Assembly: GCA_016787085.1 (NCBI GenBank)
Contig: JAEUVJ010000002.1
Span: 110,547-174,546 of the forward strand
DNA from: Chitinophagaceae bacterium
GTDB lineage: Bacteria > Bacteroidota > Bacteroidia > Chitinophagales > Chitinophagaceae
DNA: 64,000 nucleotides
Direction of reading: 5' to 3'
Position numbers and translations under genes: made by a program. The notes beneath the pieces were generated by a model. The model made no database searches. It was not told the origin of the DNA and worked only from the letters and a program-made list of their open reading frames with translations. How positions within the stretch are numbered: the first letter of the stretch is position 1; the number at the start of each line of letters is the position of its first letter. Of this stretch, positions 18,046 through 27,218 are shown one piece after another.

Positions 18046-19098
18046 ATGATCAAACGGTACCTGATACTTACATGCTTAGTGCTCACCATCTTTCTTGCCA
18101 GTGCGCAAAACACTGAACAGGATAGTACGGCCGTTTTACCTGATACGGACCTTGCCATAGATACCAGTATTGATTATGATGAGTTGTTCAGCGAAATGGA
18201 GCTTTTCCTGGATTCTATATTGGCGCCAAGAAGCTTTTTTTTGGCCAACCTGTCTTTCAATAATGGTTATTTCTATTCTTTCAACCGCACTACGAACAGG
18301 ATCGAGATGCGTGAATCGTATATCATGTCACCCGGTCTTGGCTACTATAGTAAAAGCGGCCTCGGACTTACTATTTCCGGCAATGCAGTGAACGATGGGC
18401 AACAGCTTAATTTGTACCAGATGTCCATCAGCCCGTCTTTTGATTACCTGAAGAACCGTAAGCTGGCTGCAGGTATCTCTTATATGCGCTATATCACCAA
18501 AGAATCTTTGCCTTTTTATATTTCCCCTTTGCAAAATGAGATATATGGGTACTTTGTGTGGAGAAAGTCATGGCTGCAGCCGGGCATCAATGTCAACTAC
18601 GGCTGGGGCAATAAAACAGAGTACAGGAAGCGTGAGATATTATACCGGAAACTGGTGGCCAACGCTGTGGCACGCGGCACCATACGGGTGATAGATACGG
18701 TCTCTGTTCTTATCACCAATAAGCAATCTATTGTTGATTTTACAACAGCAGCTTCGTTACGCCACGATTTTTACTGGCTGAATATATTCTCGGATAAAGA
18801 CCATATCCGTGTCAGTCCCATGCTTTCCCTGAATGCGGGTACGCAGCGGTTTGGATACAACCAGACCACGGGCACTTACACTGGCGTTACCCGTGCGACA
18901 TTGGCTTACAATACCGGTACGAAAAGTATCAGTATGGTCGAAAAATTCAAGCTGCTTTCTTTATCCATGTACCTGCGAACGGAGTATTCGATAGGTAAGT
19001 TCTTTATTCAACCCCAGGTCATCGTGGATTATTATTTCCCGGCGAATGATGATAACCTGACCACGATGTTCTCACTCAATACCGGTTTTATGTTTTGA
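18046..19098 (+). CDS. Outer-membrane beta-barrel-like protein, unknown
   Basis: A 350-aa protein with a signal peptide ending at FLASAQ, a short acidic linker (DTDLAIDTSIDYDELFSEME), then alternating aromatic/polar strands consistent with a beta-barrel up to the final residue (TTMFSLNTGFMF, a typical terminal strand ending in Phe). No enzymatic motif. It stands between the metallophosphoesterase and a second, smaller barrel gene. I do not recognise the family. Confidence 0.65.
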   Translation: MIKRYLILTCLVLTIFLASAQNTEQDSTAVLPDTDLAIDTSIDYDELFSEMELFLDSILAPRSFFLANLSFNNGYFYSFNRTTNRIEMRESYIMSPGLGYYSKSGLGLTISGNAVNDGQQLNLYQMSISPSFDYLKNRKLAAGISYMRYITKESLPFYISPLQNEIYGYFVWRKSWLQPGINVNYGWGNKTEYRKREILYRKLVANAVARGTIRVIDTVSVLITNKQSIVDFTTAASLRHDFYWLNIFSDKDHIRVSPMLSLNAGTQRFGYNQTTGTYTGVTRATLAYNTGTKSISMVEKFKLLSLSMYLRTEYSIGKFFIQPQVIVDYYFPANDDNLTTMFSLNTGFMF

Positions 19099-19292
19099 CC
19101 TGGATACAACGCAGCTCATCCCATGCTTCATGACCTGTTTAATTTTAGAAAACCTTCACATTGATCCGGCAATATAGTTCCGGCTTTTATGTTTTACAAT
19201 TCATAAAGTGCGATGGAGTTAATGGAAATTAACAGCGTACAAAGGTCACTGGCATTATCATTGAAATTTTTCCGGTACAAAAATTTTAAAGC

Positions 19293-19883
19293 ATGAAAAC
19301 AAAACTGTTCCTTCCGCTCGTTACTGCTCTGCTCGTATCACAGGCCGTATTCGCCCAGTTCCATATCGGGATCAAAGGCGGTGCTAACATCACTAAAGTA
19401 GATGGGATATCTTTTAAAGACCAGTTCAGGTATGGCTACCATATAGGAGGCTTTGCCGAGATAGGTCTTGGAGGTAAGTTCGCATTACAACCTGAAGTGC
19501 TGTTTAACCAGTATTCCACTACCATTGACAGTAGTTACAAAAGCGTTTACGAGAATGTGTTTAATTCGGACCAAAGCAATGTAAAATTGAATTACCTCTC
19601 CATCCCCATCCTGCTGAACTATAAATTGCTGGGCAACTTTTTGACCTTGCAGGCCGGCCCGCAATTCAGTGTACTGATGAACCAGGATAAGAATTTTCTG
19701 CAAAACGGAGGTGAAGCATTCAAGAATGGCGACTTTGCCATGGTGGGCGGTGCACAATTGAAGTTAAGCGCTATTCGTATTACAGGGCGATACGTAGTGG
19801 GCCTGAATAATATCAACGATATAGACAATAAGGATAAATGGAAAAGCCAGGGATTCCAGGTATCACTTGGCCTGGCCCTGTGA
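19293..19883 (+). CDS. PorT-like outer-membrane beta-barrel protein
   Basis: A 196-aa protein of the OMP_b-brl_2 type (porin family/PorT-like). The signal peptide ends at AVFAQ; the mature part starts HIGIKGGANITKVDG, the standard opening of this family, and ends in SQGFQVSLGLAL, a membrane-strand pattern. PorT of the type IX secretion system belongs to the same fold class, but most members have unknown roles, so T9SS involvement is not claimed. A 194-nt intergenic region precedes it. Confidence 0.78.
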   Translation: MKTKLFLPLVTALLVSQAVFAQFHIGIKGGANITKVDGISFKDQFRYGYHIGGFAEIGLGGKFALQPEVLFNQYSTTIDSSYKSVYENVFNSDQSNVKLNYLSIPILLNYKLLGNFLTLQAGPQFSVLMNQDKNFLQNGGEAFKNGDFAMVGGAQLKLSAIRITGRYVVGLNNINDIDNKDKWKSQGFQVSLGLAL

Positions 19884-20005
19884 AATAAGAAATCTATAGC
19901 CTGATGAACAATTGGTCTCCTGTCTGGCCCCGGCAAGACGGGAGATCTCTTTTTTGGCTCTTTTCAACCGGCAGAAATGGCATGTTTGTATCCGGGGCAC
20001 AAATA

Positions 20006-20035
20006 TTGGCAACTATATATTCCTTTGTATTTTTG
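20006..20035 (+). promoter_or_regulatory. Promoter of lon (Bacteroidota -33/-7)
   Basis: TTG at 20006-20008, a 19-bp spacer, then TATTTTTG at 20028-20035. This fits the TTG-N19-21-TAnnTTTG pattern of the Bacteroidota primary sigma factor. A hairpin, TCCCGC-CTGAA-GCGGGA, follows in the leader (about 20039-20055). The promoter lies inside the longer possible lon frame and therefore rules out the start at 19904. Confidence 0.65.
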
Positions 20036-20083
20036 CCGTCCCGCCTGAAGCGGGATGACATATTGACCACCGAAGACCGAATT

Positions 20084-22489
20084 ATGAGTTTAGAGAAGTT
20101 ATTATTGCGCCCAGAGGATGACATGGATTTTCTCCCTATTATCCCCCTGAATGAAAGCGACCAGGATGATACCAATGGTATAGAAGTTCCCGCCGAGATA
20201 GCCATATTGCCTTTACGTAATACCGTTCTGTTTCCCGGGGTAGTGCTGCCGATCACAGTGGGAAGGGACAAGAGTATCAAAGCTGTAAATGACTCTTATA
20301 AAGGCGATAAATTAATAGGCGTCGTTGCACAAAAGGATAGTAATGTAGAAGACCCGGGTATCAAGGACCTGGAACAAATAGGCACCATAGCCAAGATCGT
20401 CAAGCAGATCAAGATGCCAGATGGCGGCACTACGATCATAATACAGGGCAAAAGCCGGTTTGGTATAGATGCTGTCATTGAAGATGAACCTTACTTCAGG
20501 GCAAAGATCCATCGCCTCGATGATGAAGAGTCGCCGAAGGATGCAGACTTTGAAGCTTATGTTGCCAATATCAAAGACCTGGCCACCGAGATCATCCAGC
20601 TTTCCCCCAACATTCCAACAGAAGCTTCAATTATTCTGAAGAATATCGAAAACCCTTCATTCCTGATCCATTTTGTATCCAGCAACCTGAATACCGATAT
20701 TAAAGAAAAGCAACGGTTGCTCGAGTTGAATAATATCCGTGAACGGGCCGATCTCCTGATGCAGTTGCTGCAAAAGGAATTGCAGTTTGCAGAATTGAAG
20801 AATAAGGTAACGACAAAGACCCGTACGGAAATAGATAAGCAGCAACGGGAGTACTTCCTGCAACAACAACTGAAGAGTATTAAAGAAGAACTGGGCGGCG
20901 ACTCCAATGTGCAGGAAGTAAAGGAGATGCAGAAAAAGGCTGAAGCAAAAAAATGGCCTGCGGCTGCAAAGGAGTTGTTCAAGAAAGGGATCGAGAAACT
21001 GGAAAGGATGCATCCAAGCACTCCTGATTATTCAGTGGTGTATAACCACCTTGACCTGATGCTGGATCTTCCCTGGGAAGAATATACCGAGGATCATTAT
21101 GACCTGAAAAAAGCAAAAAAGACATTGGACATTGATCATTATGGCATGCAGAAGATCAAGGAAAGGATACTGGAGTACCTGGCCGTATTGAAGCTGAAAG
21201 GCGATATGAAAAGCCCGATACTTTGTTTTGTCGGCCCCCCGGGTATCGGCAAAACATCATTAGGCAGAAGTATTGCCAATGCGATCGGCAGAAAATATAT
21301 ACGCCAGAGCTTTGGGGGATTGCATGATGAAAGTGAGATAAGAGGGCATCGCAAGACCTATATCGGCGCCATGCCGGGCCGGATACTGCAGTCATTGCGC
21401 AAAGTAAAATCTTCCAACCCGGTGATGATACTGGATGAGATAGATAAGATAGGAAATGATTTTCGCGGAGACCCAAGCAGCGCCCTTCTGGAAGTACTCG
21501 ATCCTGAGCAGAACCATACTTTTTATGACAACTACCTGGAAACAGAATATGACCTGAGCAAAGTATTGTTCATTGCGACAGCGAATAATCTCCAGAACAT
21601 ACAGCCGGCCCTGCGTGATAGGCTCGAAATAATTGAATTAAGCGGGTATGCCGTGGAAGAAAAGATCGAGATCGCCAAACGCCACCTGGTGCCGAAAGAA
21701 AAAGAATTGCACGGGCTCAAGAGCAGCAATTTCAGGATAAGCGATAAGGTGCTGGAAAAAATGATCCAGGATTATACCCGGGAAAGCGGTGTACGGGAAT
21801 TGGACCGTCAACTGGCTTCCGTTATGCGCTACCAGGCAAAACAACTGGCCCTGAAAGGTAAACTGAAGTCATCTGTAACGGCAGAGGATATCGAAAAGAT
21901 ATTAGGTAAACCGAGATACAGCAATGAGATATACAAGACAGCGAATATGCCGGGTGTGGCGGTCGGACTAGCCTGGACCTATGTTGGCGGGGATATACTA
22001 TTCATTGAGACCAGTTTGAGCGAAGGCAAAGGGGAGCTGAAACTCACGGGTAATCTCGGGAATGTGATGAAGGAAAGTGCTACAACAGCACTGACCTACC
22101 TGCAATCCAATGCCAATAAATATGCACTTGATCAAAAGCTATTCGAAAAGAAGAATATTCATATCCACGTTCCTGAAGGTGCGGTTCCCAAAGATGGCCC
22201 GAGCGCCGGTATCACCATGATGACAGCCATTGCTTCCGCACTGACAGGCAAGAAGGTAAAACCTTTCCTCGCTATGACAGGTGAGAGTACCCTTCGCGGG
22301 CAGGTATTACCCGTAGGTGGTATCAAGGAAAAAGTACTGGCAGCAAAAAGAGCAGGCCTGAAAGAGATCATTCTCTGCTGGCAGAATGAAAAAGATGTGC
22401 AGGAAATAGAATCGGAATTCATAAAAGGCATAAAGTTCCATTATGTAAAAACGATGAACCAGGTGCTGGAACTGGCGCTGGTGGGATAA
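20084..22489 (+). CDS. lon: ATP-dependent protease Lon
   Basis: An 801-aa AAA+ serine protease for damaged and regulatory proteins in the cytoplasm. An N-terminal LAN domain (ILPLRNTVLFPGVVLPITVG) and coiled-coil are followed by the ATPase with Walker A GPPGIGKTSLG (Lys390) and Walker B MILDEIDKIG, and by the protease domain with catalytic Ser707 in KDGPSAGI and Lys750 in GGIKEKVLAA. The 43-residue spacing of the dyad equals that of E. coli Lon. The frame runs upstream to 19904, but the promoter at 20006-20035 and the normal N-terminus (MSLEKLLLRPEDDMD) support ATG 20084. Confidence 0.96.
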   Translation: MSLEKLLLRPEDDMDFLPIIPLNESDQDDTNGIEVPAEIAILPLRNTVLFPGVVLPITVGRDKSIKAVNDSYKGDKLIGVVAQKDSNVEDPGIKDLEQIGTIAKIVKQIKMPDGGTTIIIQGKSRFGIDAVIEDEPYFRAKIHRLDDEESPKDADFEAYVANIKDLATEIIQLSPNIPTEASIILKNIENPSFLIHFVSSNLNTDIKEKQRLLELNNIRERADLLMQLLQKELQFAELKNKVTTKTRTEIDKQQREYFLQQQLKSIKEELGGDSNVQEVKEMQKKAEAKKWPAAAKELFKKGIEKLERMHPSTPDYSVVYNHLDLMLDLPWEEYTEDHYDLKKAKKTLDIDHYGMQKIKERILEYLAVLKLKGDMKSPILCFVGPPGIGKTSLGRSIANAIGRKYIRQSFGGLHDESEIRGHRKTYIGAMPGRILQSLRKVKSSNPVMILDEIDKIGNDFRGDPSSALLEVLDPEQNHTFYDNYLETEYDLSKVLFIATANNLQNIQPALRDRLEIIELSGYAVEEKIEIAKRHLVPKEKELHGLKSSNFRISDKVLEKMIQDYTRESGVRELDRQLASVMRYQAKQLALKGKLKSSVTAEDIEKILGKPRYSNEIYKTANMPGVAVGLAWTYVGGDILFIETSLSEGKGELKLTGNLGNVMKESATTALTYLQSNANKYALDQKLFEKKNIHIHVPEGAVPKDGPSAGITMMTAIASALTGKKVKPFLAMTGESTLRGQVLPVGGIKEKVLAAKRAGLKEIILCWQNEKDVQEIESEFIKGIKFHYVKTMNQVLELALVG

Positions 22490-22516
22490 GATTTTCGCTT
22501 CTTATCTTCGTGCACA

Positions 22517-23578
22517 TTGCATATACGGAATATCATACTGCTAATACTGCTAAGCGGAACAGCCTGTGCCCAGACACTCGGAGGCAATACGGTATTTAAT
22601 TTTCTGAAAGTTCCCAATACACCGCAATTGTCTTCCCTTGGCGGGATCAATGTCTCGCAACCTTCAAACGATATCGGGCTTGCGTTTAACAACCCAGCCT
22701 TGCTGAAGCCTGCCATGCATTCACAAATGAATGCTGTGTTCAATAGTTTATATGCGGGGATCACTTCCTATCACTTGTCTTTAGGTTATCATCACCCGGA
22801 ACTGAATACAAACTTCATGTGGGGGCTGAACTATTTTAATTATGGCAACACTACTGAAACAGATGCAGCGGGGAATATACTGGGGAGGTTCAGGCCGACA
22901 GACTGGGTCATGCAGGTATCGGCTTCCCGCAGTTACTTAGACAAATGGAATTACGGAGCATCGCTGAAATTCATCAGTTCCAATTATGGGCAATATCGCT
23001 CAAACGGTGTTGCCATGGATGTCGGAGTTCAGTATTACGACTCTGTCAAACTTTTCTCCGCCTCGTTAGTAGTAAAGAATATGGGCGCCCAGTTAAAGAA
23101 GTATGAGGGTACTGATCCTGGTGATATTCCTTTTGACCTGCAGGTAGGATTGACCAAACGATTAGAAAAAGCGCCATTCAGTTTTTCCGTCACGGCCCAT
23201 CACCTGCACCGGTTCAATATCAGCTATAGCGATACATTGTTCAATAACGAGAATGGATTTGAGAACAGAAATAAAAATGGATTTTCATTTGATAAATTGT
23301 TCCGGCATTTTGTATTAGCCACGACCATTCATCTCGGCGATAAAGTGGAAGTTACCGCTGGGTATAATCACCTGCGCCGCCAGGAGCTGAATATAGGAAA
23401 TGGCGGGAACGGCCTGAACGGGTTTTCATTGGGCGCCGCCCTGGTACTGGACAAATTGCAGGTACGTTATGCCCGTGTCAATTACCAGAATAATACGGCC
23501 TACAACCAGTTTGGCCTGAACATGACACTGAATAAGTATTTTGGCCTGGGGAATTGGGGTAAAAGGATCAACTGGTAG
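22517..23578 (+). CDS. porQ: Type IX secretion system protein PorQ
   Basis: A 353-aa outer-membrane barrel protein of the PorV/PorQ (FadL-like) family that takes part in the attachment of T9SS cargo to the surface. Signal peptide HIRNIILLILLSGTACAQ, then the recognisable start TLGGNTVFNFLKVPNTPQLSSLGG with the N/GLAFNNPALL element typical of PorQ. The frame has a TTG start at 22517 with no in-frame ATG before the signal peptide, so a non-ATG start is likely. It lies 27 nt after lon and is convergent with the PIG-L gene, with only 2 nt between stop codons. Confidence 0.83.
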   Translation: MHIRNIILLILLSGTACAQTLGGNTVFNFLKVPNTPQLSSLGGINVSQPSNDIGLAFNNPALLKPAMHSQMNAVFNSLYAGITSYHLSLGYHHPELNTNFMWGLNYFNYGNTTETDAAGNILGRFRPTDWVMQVSASRSYLDKWNYGASLKFISSNYGQYRSNGVAMDVGVQYYDSVKLFSASLVVKNMGAQLKKYEGTDPGDIPFDLQVGLTKRLEKAPFSFSVTAHHLHRFNISYSDTLFNNENGFENRNKNGFSFDKLFRHFVLATTIHLGDKVEVTAGYNHLRRQELNIGNGGNGLNGFSLGAALVLDKLQVRYARVNYQNNTAYNQFGLNMTLNKYFGLGNWGKRINW

Positions 23579-23580
23579 CG

Positions 23581-24213
23581 TTAACTGATCATCTTATACA
23601 CTTCAAATGCTTCGGCATATTCCGTGTTGGATTGCACACCTCTTACTTTAGCCAGTGATAAGGTGAAATCTTCCTGCATATAATTCCGGTGTGCCTGGGA
23701 CTGGTAAGCTTTCAGGGCTTCCGATTTTTTGGCAATATCCGTTTCTGACAAACTGATGAAATGAGTGGAATGGAACTGGCTATGGTTCCAGGGGAGCTCG
23801 TATCCAAGCTGTGTGCTGTTCTTGAATGCACGAAGGGCTTCGGTATGTATCACCCCATGATCCTGGTGTATATCAGTTGAAGAAGGAATAAATACAAGAT
23901 CAGGTTGGATCTTTTTATTCAGTCGCACTAATTCTTCCAGTATTTCCTGCCTGAATGCAGGGAACTCCCTTACTTCAAAATCAAACAGGACAACGTTAGC
24001 AGGCGGAAGACCCAATACAGCCGTTGCTTTTTTGCATTCATGAGCCAGCGTATCGGGCGGTAAGCCATGCAGCAGTGATTTAGAGCAAATGGAAAAAGCA
24101 GCATAGTGGATATTCTTTCCTGCAGCTGCAAATCTGGCAATGCTGCCGCCGCATCCCAGTTCCCCATCATCTGTATGAGGGGCTAATACTAATATCGTCT
24201 TTGGATCGAACAT
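23581..24213 (-). CDS. PIG-L/LmbE-family deacetylase
   Basis: A 210-aa zinc-dependent N-deacetylase of the LmbE-like fold (GlcNAc-PI deacetylase, MshB, BshB relatives). The zinc motif appears as APHTDDGELGCGG (the common form is AHPDDE), and the second His motif as SSTDIHQDHGVIH. The substrate is probably an N-acetylated sugar or sugar conjugate. It is the last gene of a minus-strand cluster with the two sulfatase-fold enzymes and methyltransferase, 19 nt from its upstream neighbour, so it may act on the same glycan or lipid. Confidence 0.85.
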   Translation of the reverse strand: MFDPKTILVLAPHTDDGELGCGGSIARFAAAGKNIHYAAFSICSKSLLHGLPPDTLAHECKKATAVLGLPPANVVLFDFEVREFPAFRQEILEELVRLNKKIQPDLVFIPSSTDIHQDHGVIHTEALRAFKNSTQLGYELPWNHSQFHSTHFISLSETDIAKKSEALKAYQSQAHRNYMQEDFTLSLAKVRGVQSNTEYAEAFEVYKMIS

Positions 24214-24232
24214 GATTGCAGCGCTAAAGATA

Positions 24233-25699
24233 TTACGGATTCTCCATAATAAAAGTAGTGTCTTGCAGGTAAGGCAATTGCTGCCGGAATGAGGTATTGA
24301 GCAAAGCCCTTACAAAGTTTACATTGCTGAGGCTGTCATGAAATGGTGCGTAATCACGGCCAGGCAGATGCACCGTTAAAAGGTTGCTGAAATAATATTT
24401 TGTATCAACCGGTCCTTTGAAGTGACGGAAACCATGATCGCCCATCAAAACGATCACCGGCGGAGAAGGAGCGCCTTTTAGTATCTGGTCAATCAGTTCA
24501 AGCAATTTTTGGTTGCAGTATTGCAGGTATTCAATATAGTGCTGGTAGTTGTTTTGGTTGCCTTCTGTTAATTGTTCAAAGGGATATTCATTGCCGTTCT
24601 TGTCAAAATAATAAGGGTAGTGTGGCATCATCAGGTGTGTCAATACAAATTTTGACCCGGGTGTCTTTTCTTTAGTTGCTCGAATGGTTTGCTGGTAAAG
24701 CAGTTCATTATTTTTTTGGGTGAAGTACACCGTTTTCCGGATCTCCTTATCCCATTTCAAAGTGGTAATAAGATGGTAGCTGATCTCTTTTTCGATACGG
24801 CTGAGAAAGGTTTGCCCGGTGATCAGCCTGGTTTTGGCAGGAAGGAAAGTTTCCGCTGTTTGGGCCGGCTGACCCCGAAAATCAAAATGGGTAAAATTAT
24901 AGAACCGATATTGCTGTTGCTGCAGGAACCGGAGGAGCCGGTTGTTCCGGATCGTTTCATAGGTATAGGAAAGTAATGGTTGCTTGTCATGCTGGTTCAG
25001 ATAATCCATATTTAAAGCAGAAGCAATAGAATAAGGGGTGTAATTGTAATTGCTGCGGCTGTTTTCTATAATATGGAAGCCTTTCTGTTTTAAAGCCGAA
25101 AGGAAAGCGCTATTGTCAAATTGAAACAGGTCTTTCAGTTGCCTGTTGCCGGCATACTCATCAGCGATGATAAAATATATATCGGGGGCGGGACAATCTT
25201 TGCAGGGTTTGAATTCTGTGCTGAGCGGGTCGTTGGATAATGACTTCCTCCCTGCCATCTTCGAGACCAGCCATACGCTGTCCATGGCCAGCAGCAGTAT
25301 GCATAGTATGTTGAGATAATAAACCATTCTGGTAAAGGGAGCGTTTCTTTTTTTTATGATCCAAAAAGCGATCAGTAGCAGGCACAATAAAAACGGGATG
25401 ATAAAACTGTACCTGGAAAAAAAAGAACCGGCTGCTGCCTTTCGCAACATGTCATGCAGGCTGCCGAAGAAGAAATGAACCGCCATCAGCAGGAAGGTCA
25501 TCAGGGCGGCTTTATGCCAGGACTTGCAAACGAAACGGAATAATAGTAGCAACAGCAAAGAGGAAAGTAAATATATGCCGGTAAGTAGCAGGGCATCCCC
25601 AGGGGGGACGAGATCATAATTTTCTGTGTATCCGTGCAAAACAAAAAATACCGGAAGGAACAAGACAAATAAGGGATATTTTTTTAAAAAGCCGGCCAT
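24233..25699 (-). CDS. Membrane sulfatase-fold enzyme (paralog B)
   Basis: A 488-aa protein. About four to five membrane helices fill the first 150 residues, followed by an exported domain of the alkaline phosphatase/sulfatase superfamily: metal-binding strand DIYFIIADEY, a possible nucleophile in NYNYTPYS, MMPHYPYY, and the metal motif VLMGDHGFRH. The layout is that of LtaS- or phosphoethanolamine-transferase-like enzymes that move phospho-groups on surface glycans or lipids; sulfatase activity is not implied. It is a clear paralog of the next gene upstream (40-nt gap). Confidence 0.78.
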   Translation of the reverse strand: MAGFLKKYPLFVLFLPVFFVLHGYTENYDLVPPGDALLLTGIYLLSSLLLLLLFRFVCKSWHKAALMTFLLMAVHFFFGSLHDMLRKAAAGSFFSRYSFIIPFLLCLLLIAFWIIKKRNAPFTRMVYYLNILCILLLAMDSVWLVSKMAGRKSLSNDPLSTEFKPCKDCPAPDIYFIIADEYAGNRQLKDLFQFDNSAFLSALKQKGFHIIENSRSNYNYTPYSIASALNMDYLNQHDKQPLLSYTYETIRNNRLLRFLQQQQYRFYNFTHFDFRGQPAQTAETFLPAKTRLITGQTFLSRIEKEISYHLITTLKWDKEIRKTVYFTQKNNELLYQQTIRATKEKTPGSKFVLTHLMMPHYPYYFDKNGNEYPFEQLTEGNQNNYQHYIEYLQYCNQKLLELIDQILKGAPSPPVIVLMGDHGFRHFKGPVDTKYYFSNLLTVHLPGRDYAPFHDSLSNVNFVRALLNTSFRQQLPYLQDTTFIMENP

Positions 25700-25739
25700 C
25701 AGGTATTTTTTATACTAATTGTTTTACCAACTGTGACGT

Positions 25740-27218
25740 TCACTTCCGTGCCTGCAAAAAGAACTGCTGATCCGGCAGTAAAGAAATATTCTGGCGAAAG
25801 AGGGTGTTTAAAACCACTCTGAACTGGTTCACCCCGCTGATACTGTCATACACCCGGCTATAGTTCCCGGAAGGGAAATATAGGGCATTTTGAATTTTAA
25901 AATGCAGGTCTGTAGAGATAGTAGCTTTTGCCGGATGCCTGAAGCCGTGGTCACTCATGATCACGATGACGGAAGAGCCGCCCGTATTGTCCTGTATGGC
26001 TGTTATTATCTCTTTGATGACCGTATTGGTGTAAAATACATAGTCCAGGTATTCTTTTACAGATGAGTCAGGTGTTGCAGCTACTTTTTCCGGTGTTCGC
26101 GGACCTGCTTTATTCATCAGGAAAGGAGGATGGGGCATCAGCAGGTGGCTATAAATAAACCGGGGGGATCTTCCTTTTTCTGCAGATATTTTTTTCAGCG
26201 TATCAATTCCCATTCGTATTGTTTGAATTCCTTTCGACTGCAGGGTACTGATATGCCGGAGTTGTTGCTTTTTTAAAAAATTCCAGCCGGCTTCGCTCAG
26301 CAGCCTGGATGTAAAGGTCCGTGACATGATGATCTCCTGTACATCTTTGCCATGATAAAATTTAACCGGGGCTTTTGACCCTTTTATGTCAAACAGGGAT
26401 ATGTTCAGGATATCGTAGCCCATCGTTTCCATGATCGAAAACAGCCTGCTATTACCAACCAGTCTTGCTGCATGCGCATAATCAATGGAAGTAACTGCGG
26501 CTGTATCAGCAATATCCAAATAGGACATGTTTGTAATTGAAGCGGCAGAGAAGGCCGTACTGTTGTAGTTTGACCTGCTTTCCGGTTGTATCTTAAAACC
26601 ATTTTTCAGTAAAAAGGAATCCAGGAACTGGTTGTCATAACCATAGTCTTCTTTAAGTGAAGCCGAACTGCTGTATTCATCAAAAACCAGGAAATAAATG
26701 TCAGGCTTCGGACAATCCATACAGGGCGAGATGGCAATATCGCTGTTGGCGAGTGAAAGGTTTCGGGCTGAAGAGTTTATTTTTCTGAATACAAGAACAG
26801 AGAGGTCAGCGATAACAAGGATCAGCAGCAGGATGTTCAGGTAGCGGGTGATACCAGTGTATGAACGGGGGCTTTTCCTGATCCGGATGAAAAGAAAAAT
26901 GACCAGCGCCACTAATAGCGGAATGATAAAAATATATCTTCCGGGAAAAGGCCAGGGGGAGTGCTTTCTGATAAGTATATGAACTTCCGGGAAAAAAAAA
27001 TGGATGAACAGGATCGCAAACGTGATGCAAGCTGCCTTATCCCTGTTTTTGATCAATAAATAAAAAAAAAGAAAGGCCAGGGCGGCAGCCAGCATGTATT
27101 TGCCTGCCAGTAACAACAGGACTGGTACTTCTATATAGAGCCAATGAACGGTGCAGGCATGAAGTACAAAGAACAACGGCACCAGGCAAATATAATATGG
27201 GAAATGAAATATTTTCAC
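25740..27218 (-). CDS. Membrane sulfatase-fold enzyme (paralog A)
   Basis: A 492-aa paralog of the downstream gene with the same plan: an N-terminal multi-helix membrane part (IYLVPLFFVLHACTVHWL-like opening) and an external alkaline-phosphatase-superfamily domain with DIYFLVFDEYSS, NYNSTAFS, HLLMPHPPFL and IMSDHGFRH. It starts with GTG and overlaps the methyltransferase stop codon (GTGA, 4 nt), so translation is coupled. The tandem pair suggests two related acceptor sites or subunits in one surface-modification pathway. Confidence 0.78.
   Translation of the reverse strand: MKIFHFPYYICLVPLFFVLHACTVHWLYIEVPVLLLLAGKYMLAAALAFLFFYLLIKNRDKAACITFAILFIHFFFPEVHILIRKHSPWPFPGRYIFIIPLLVALVIFLFIRIRKSPRSYTGITRYLNILLLILVIADLSVLVFRKINSSARNLSLANSDIAISPCMDCPKPDIYFLVFDEYSSSASLKEDYGYDNQFLDSFLLKNGFKIQPESRSNYNSTAFSAASITNMSYLDIADTAAVTSIDYAHAARLVGNSRLFSIMETMGYDILNISLFDIKGSKAPVKFYHGKDVQEIIMSRTFTSRLLSEAGWNFLKKQQLRHISTLQSKGIQTIRMGIDTLKKISAEKGRSPRFIYSHLLMPHPPFLMNKAGPRTPEKVAATPDSSVKEYLDYVFYTNTVIKEIITAIQDNTGGSSVIVIMSDHGFRHPAKATISTDLHFKIQNALYFPSGNYSRVYDSISGVNQFRVVLNTLFRQNISLLPDQQFFLQARK

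Noticed and set aside
19121..19134. CCATGCTTCATGA half-site resembling the SusC upstream motif
   Set aside because: It has no 21-bp partner, no inverted half-site at the required spacing, and no SusC gene follows.
24233..27218. True sulfatases
   Set aside because: The formylglycine motif CxPxR/SxPxR of sulfatases is absent; only the superfamily metal motifs are kept, so a transferase or phosphatase role is more likely.
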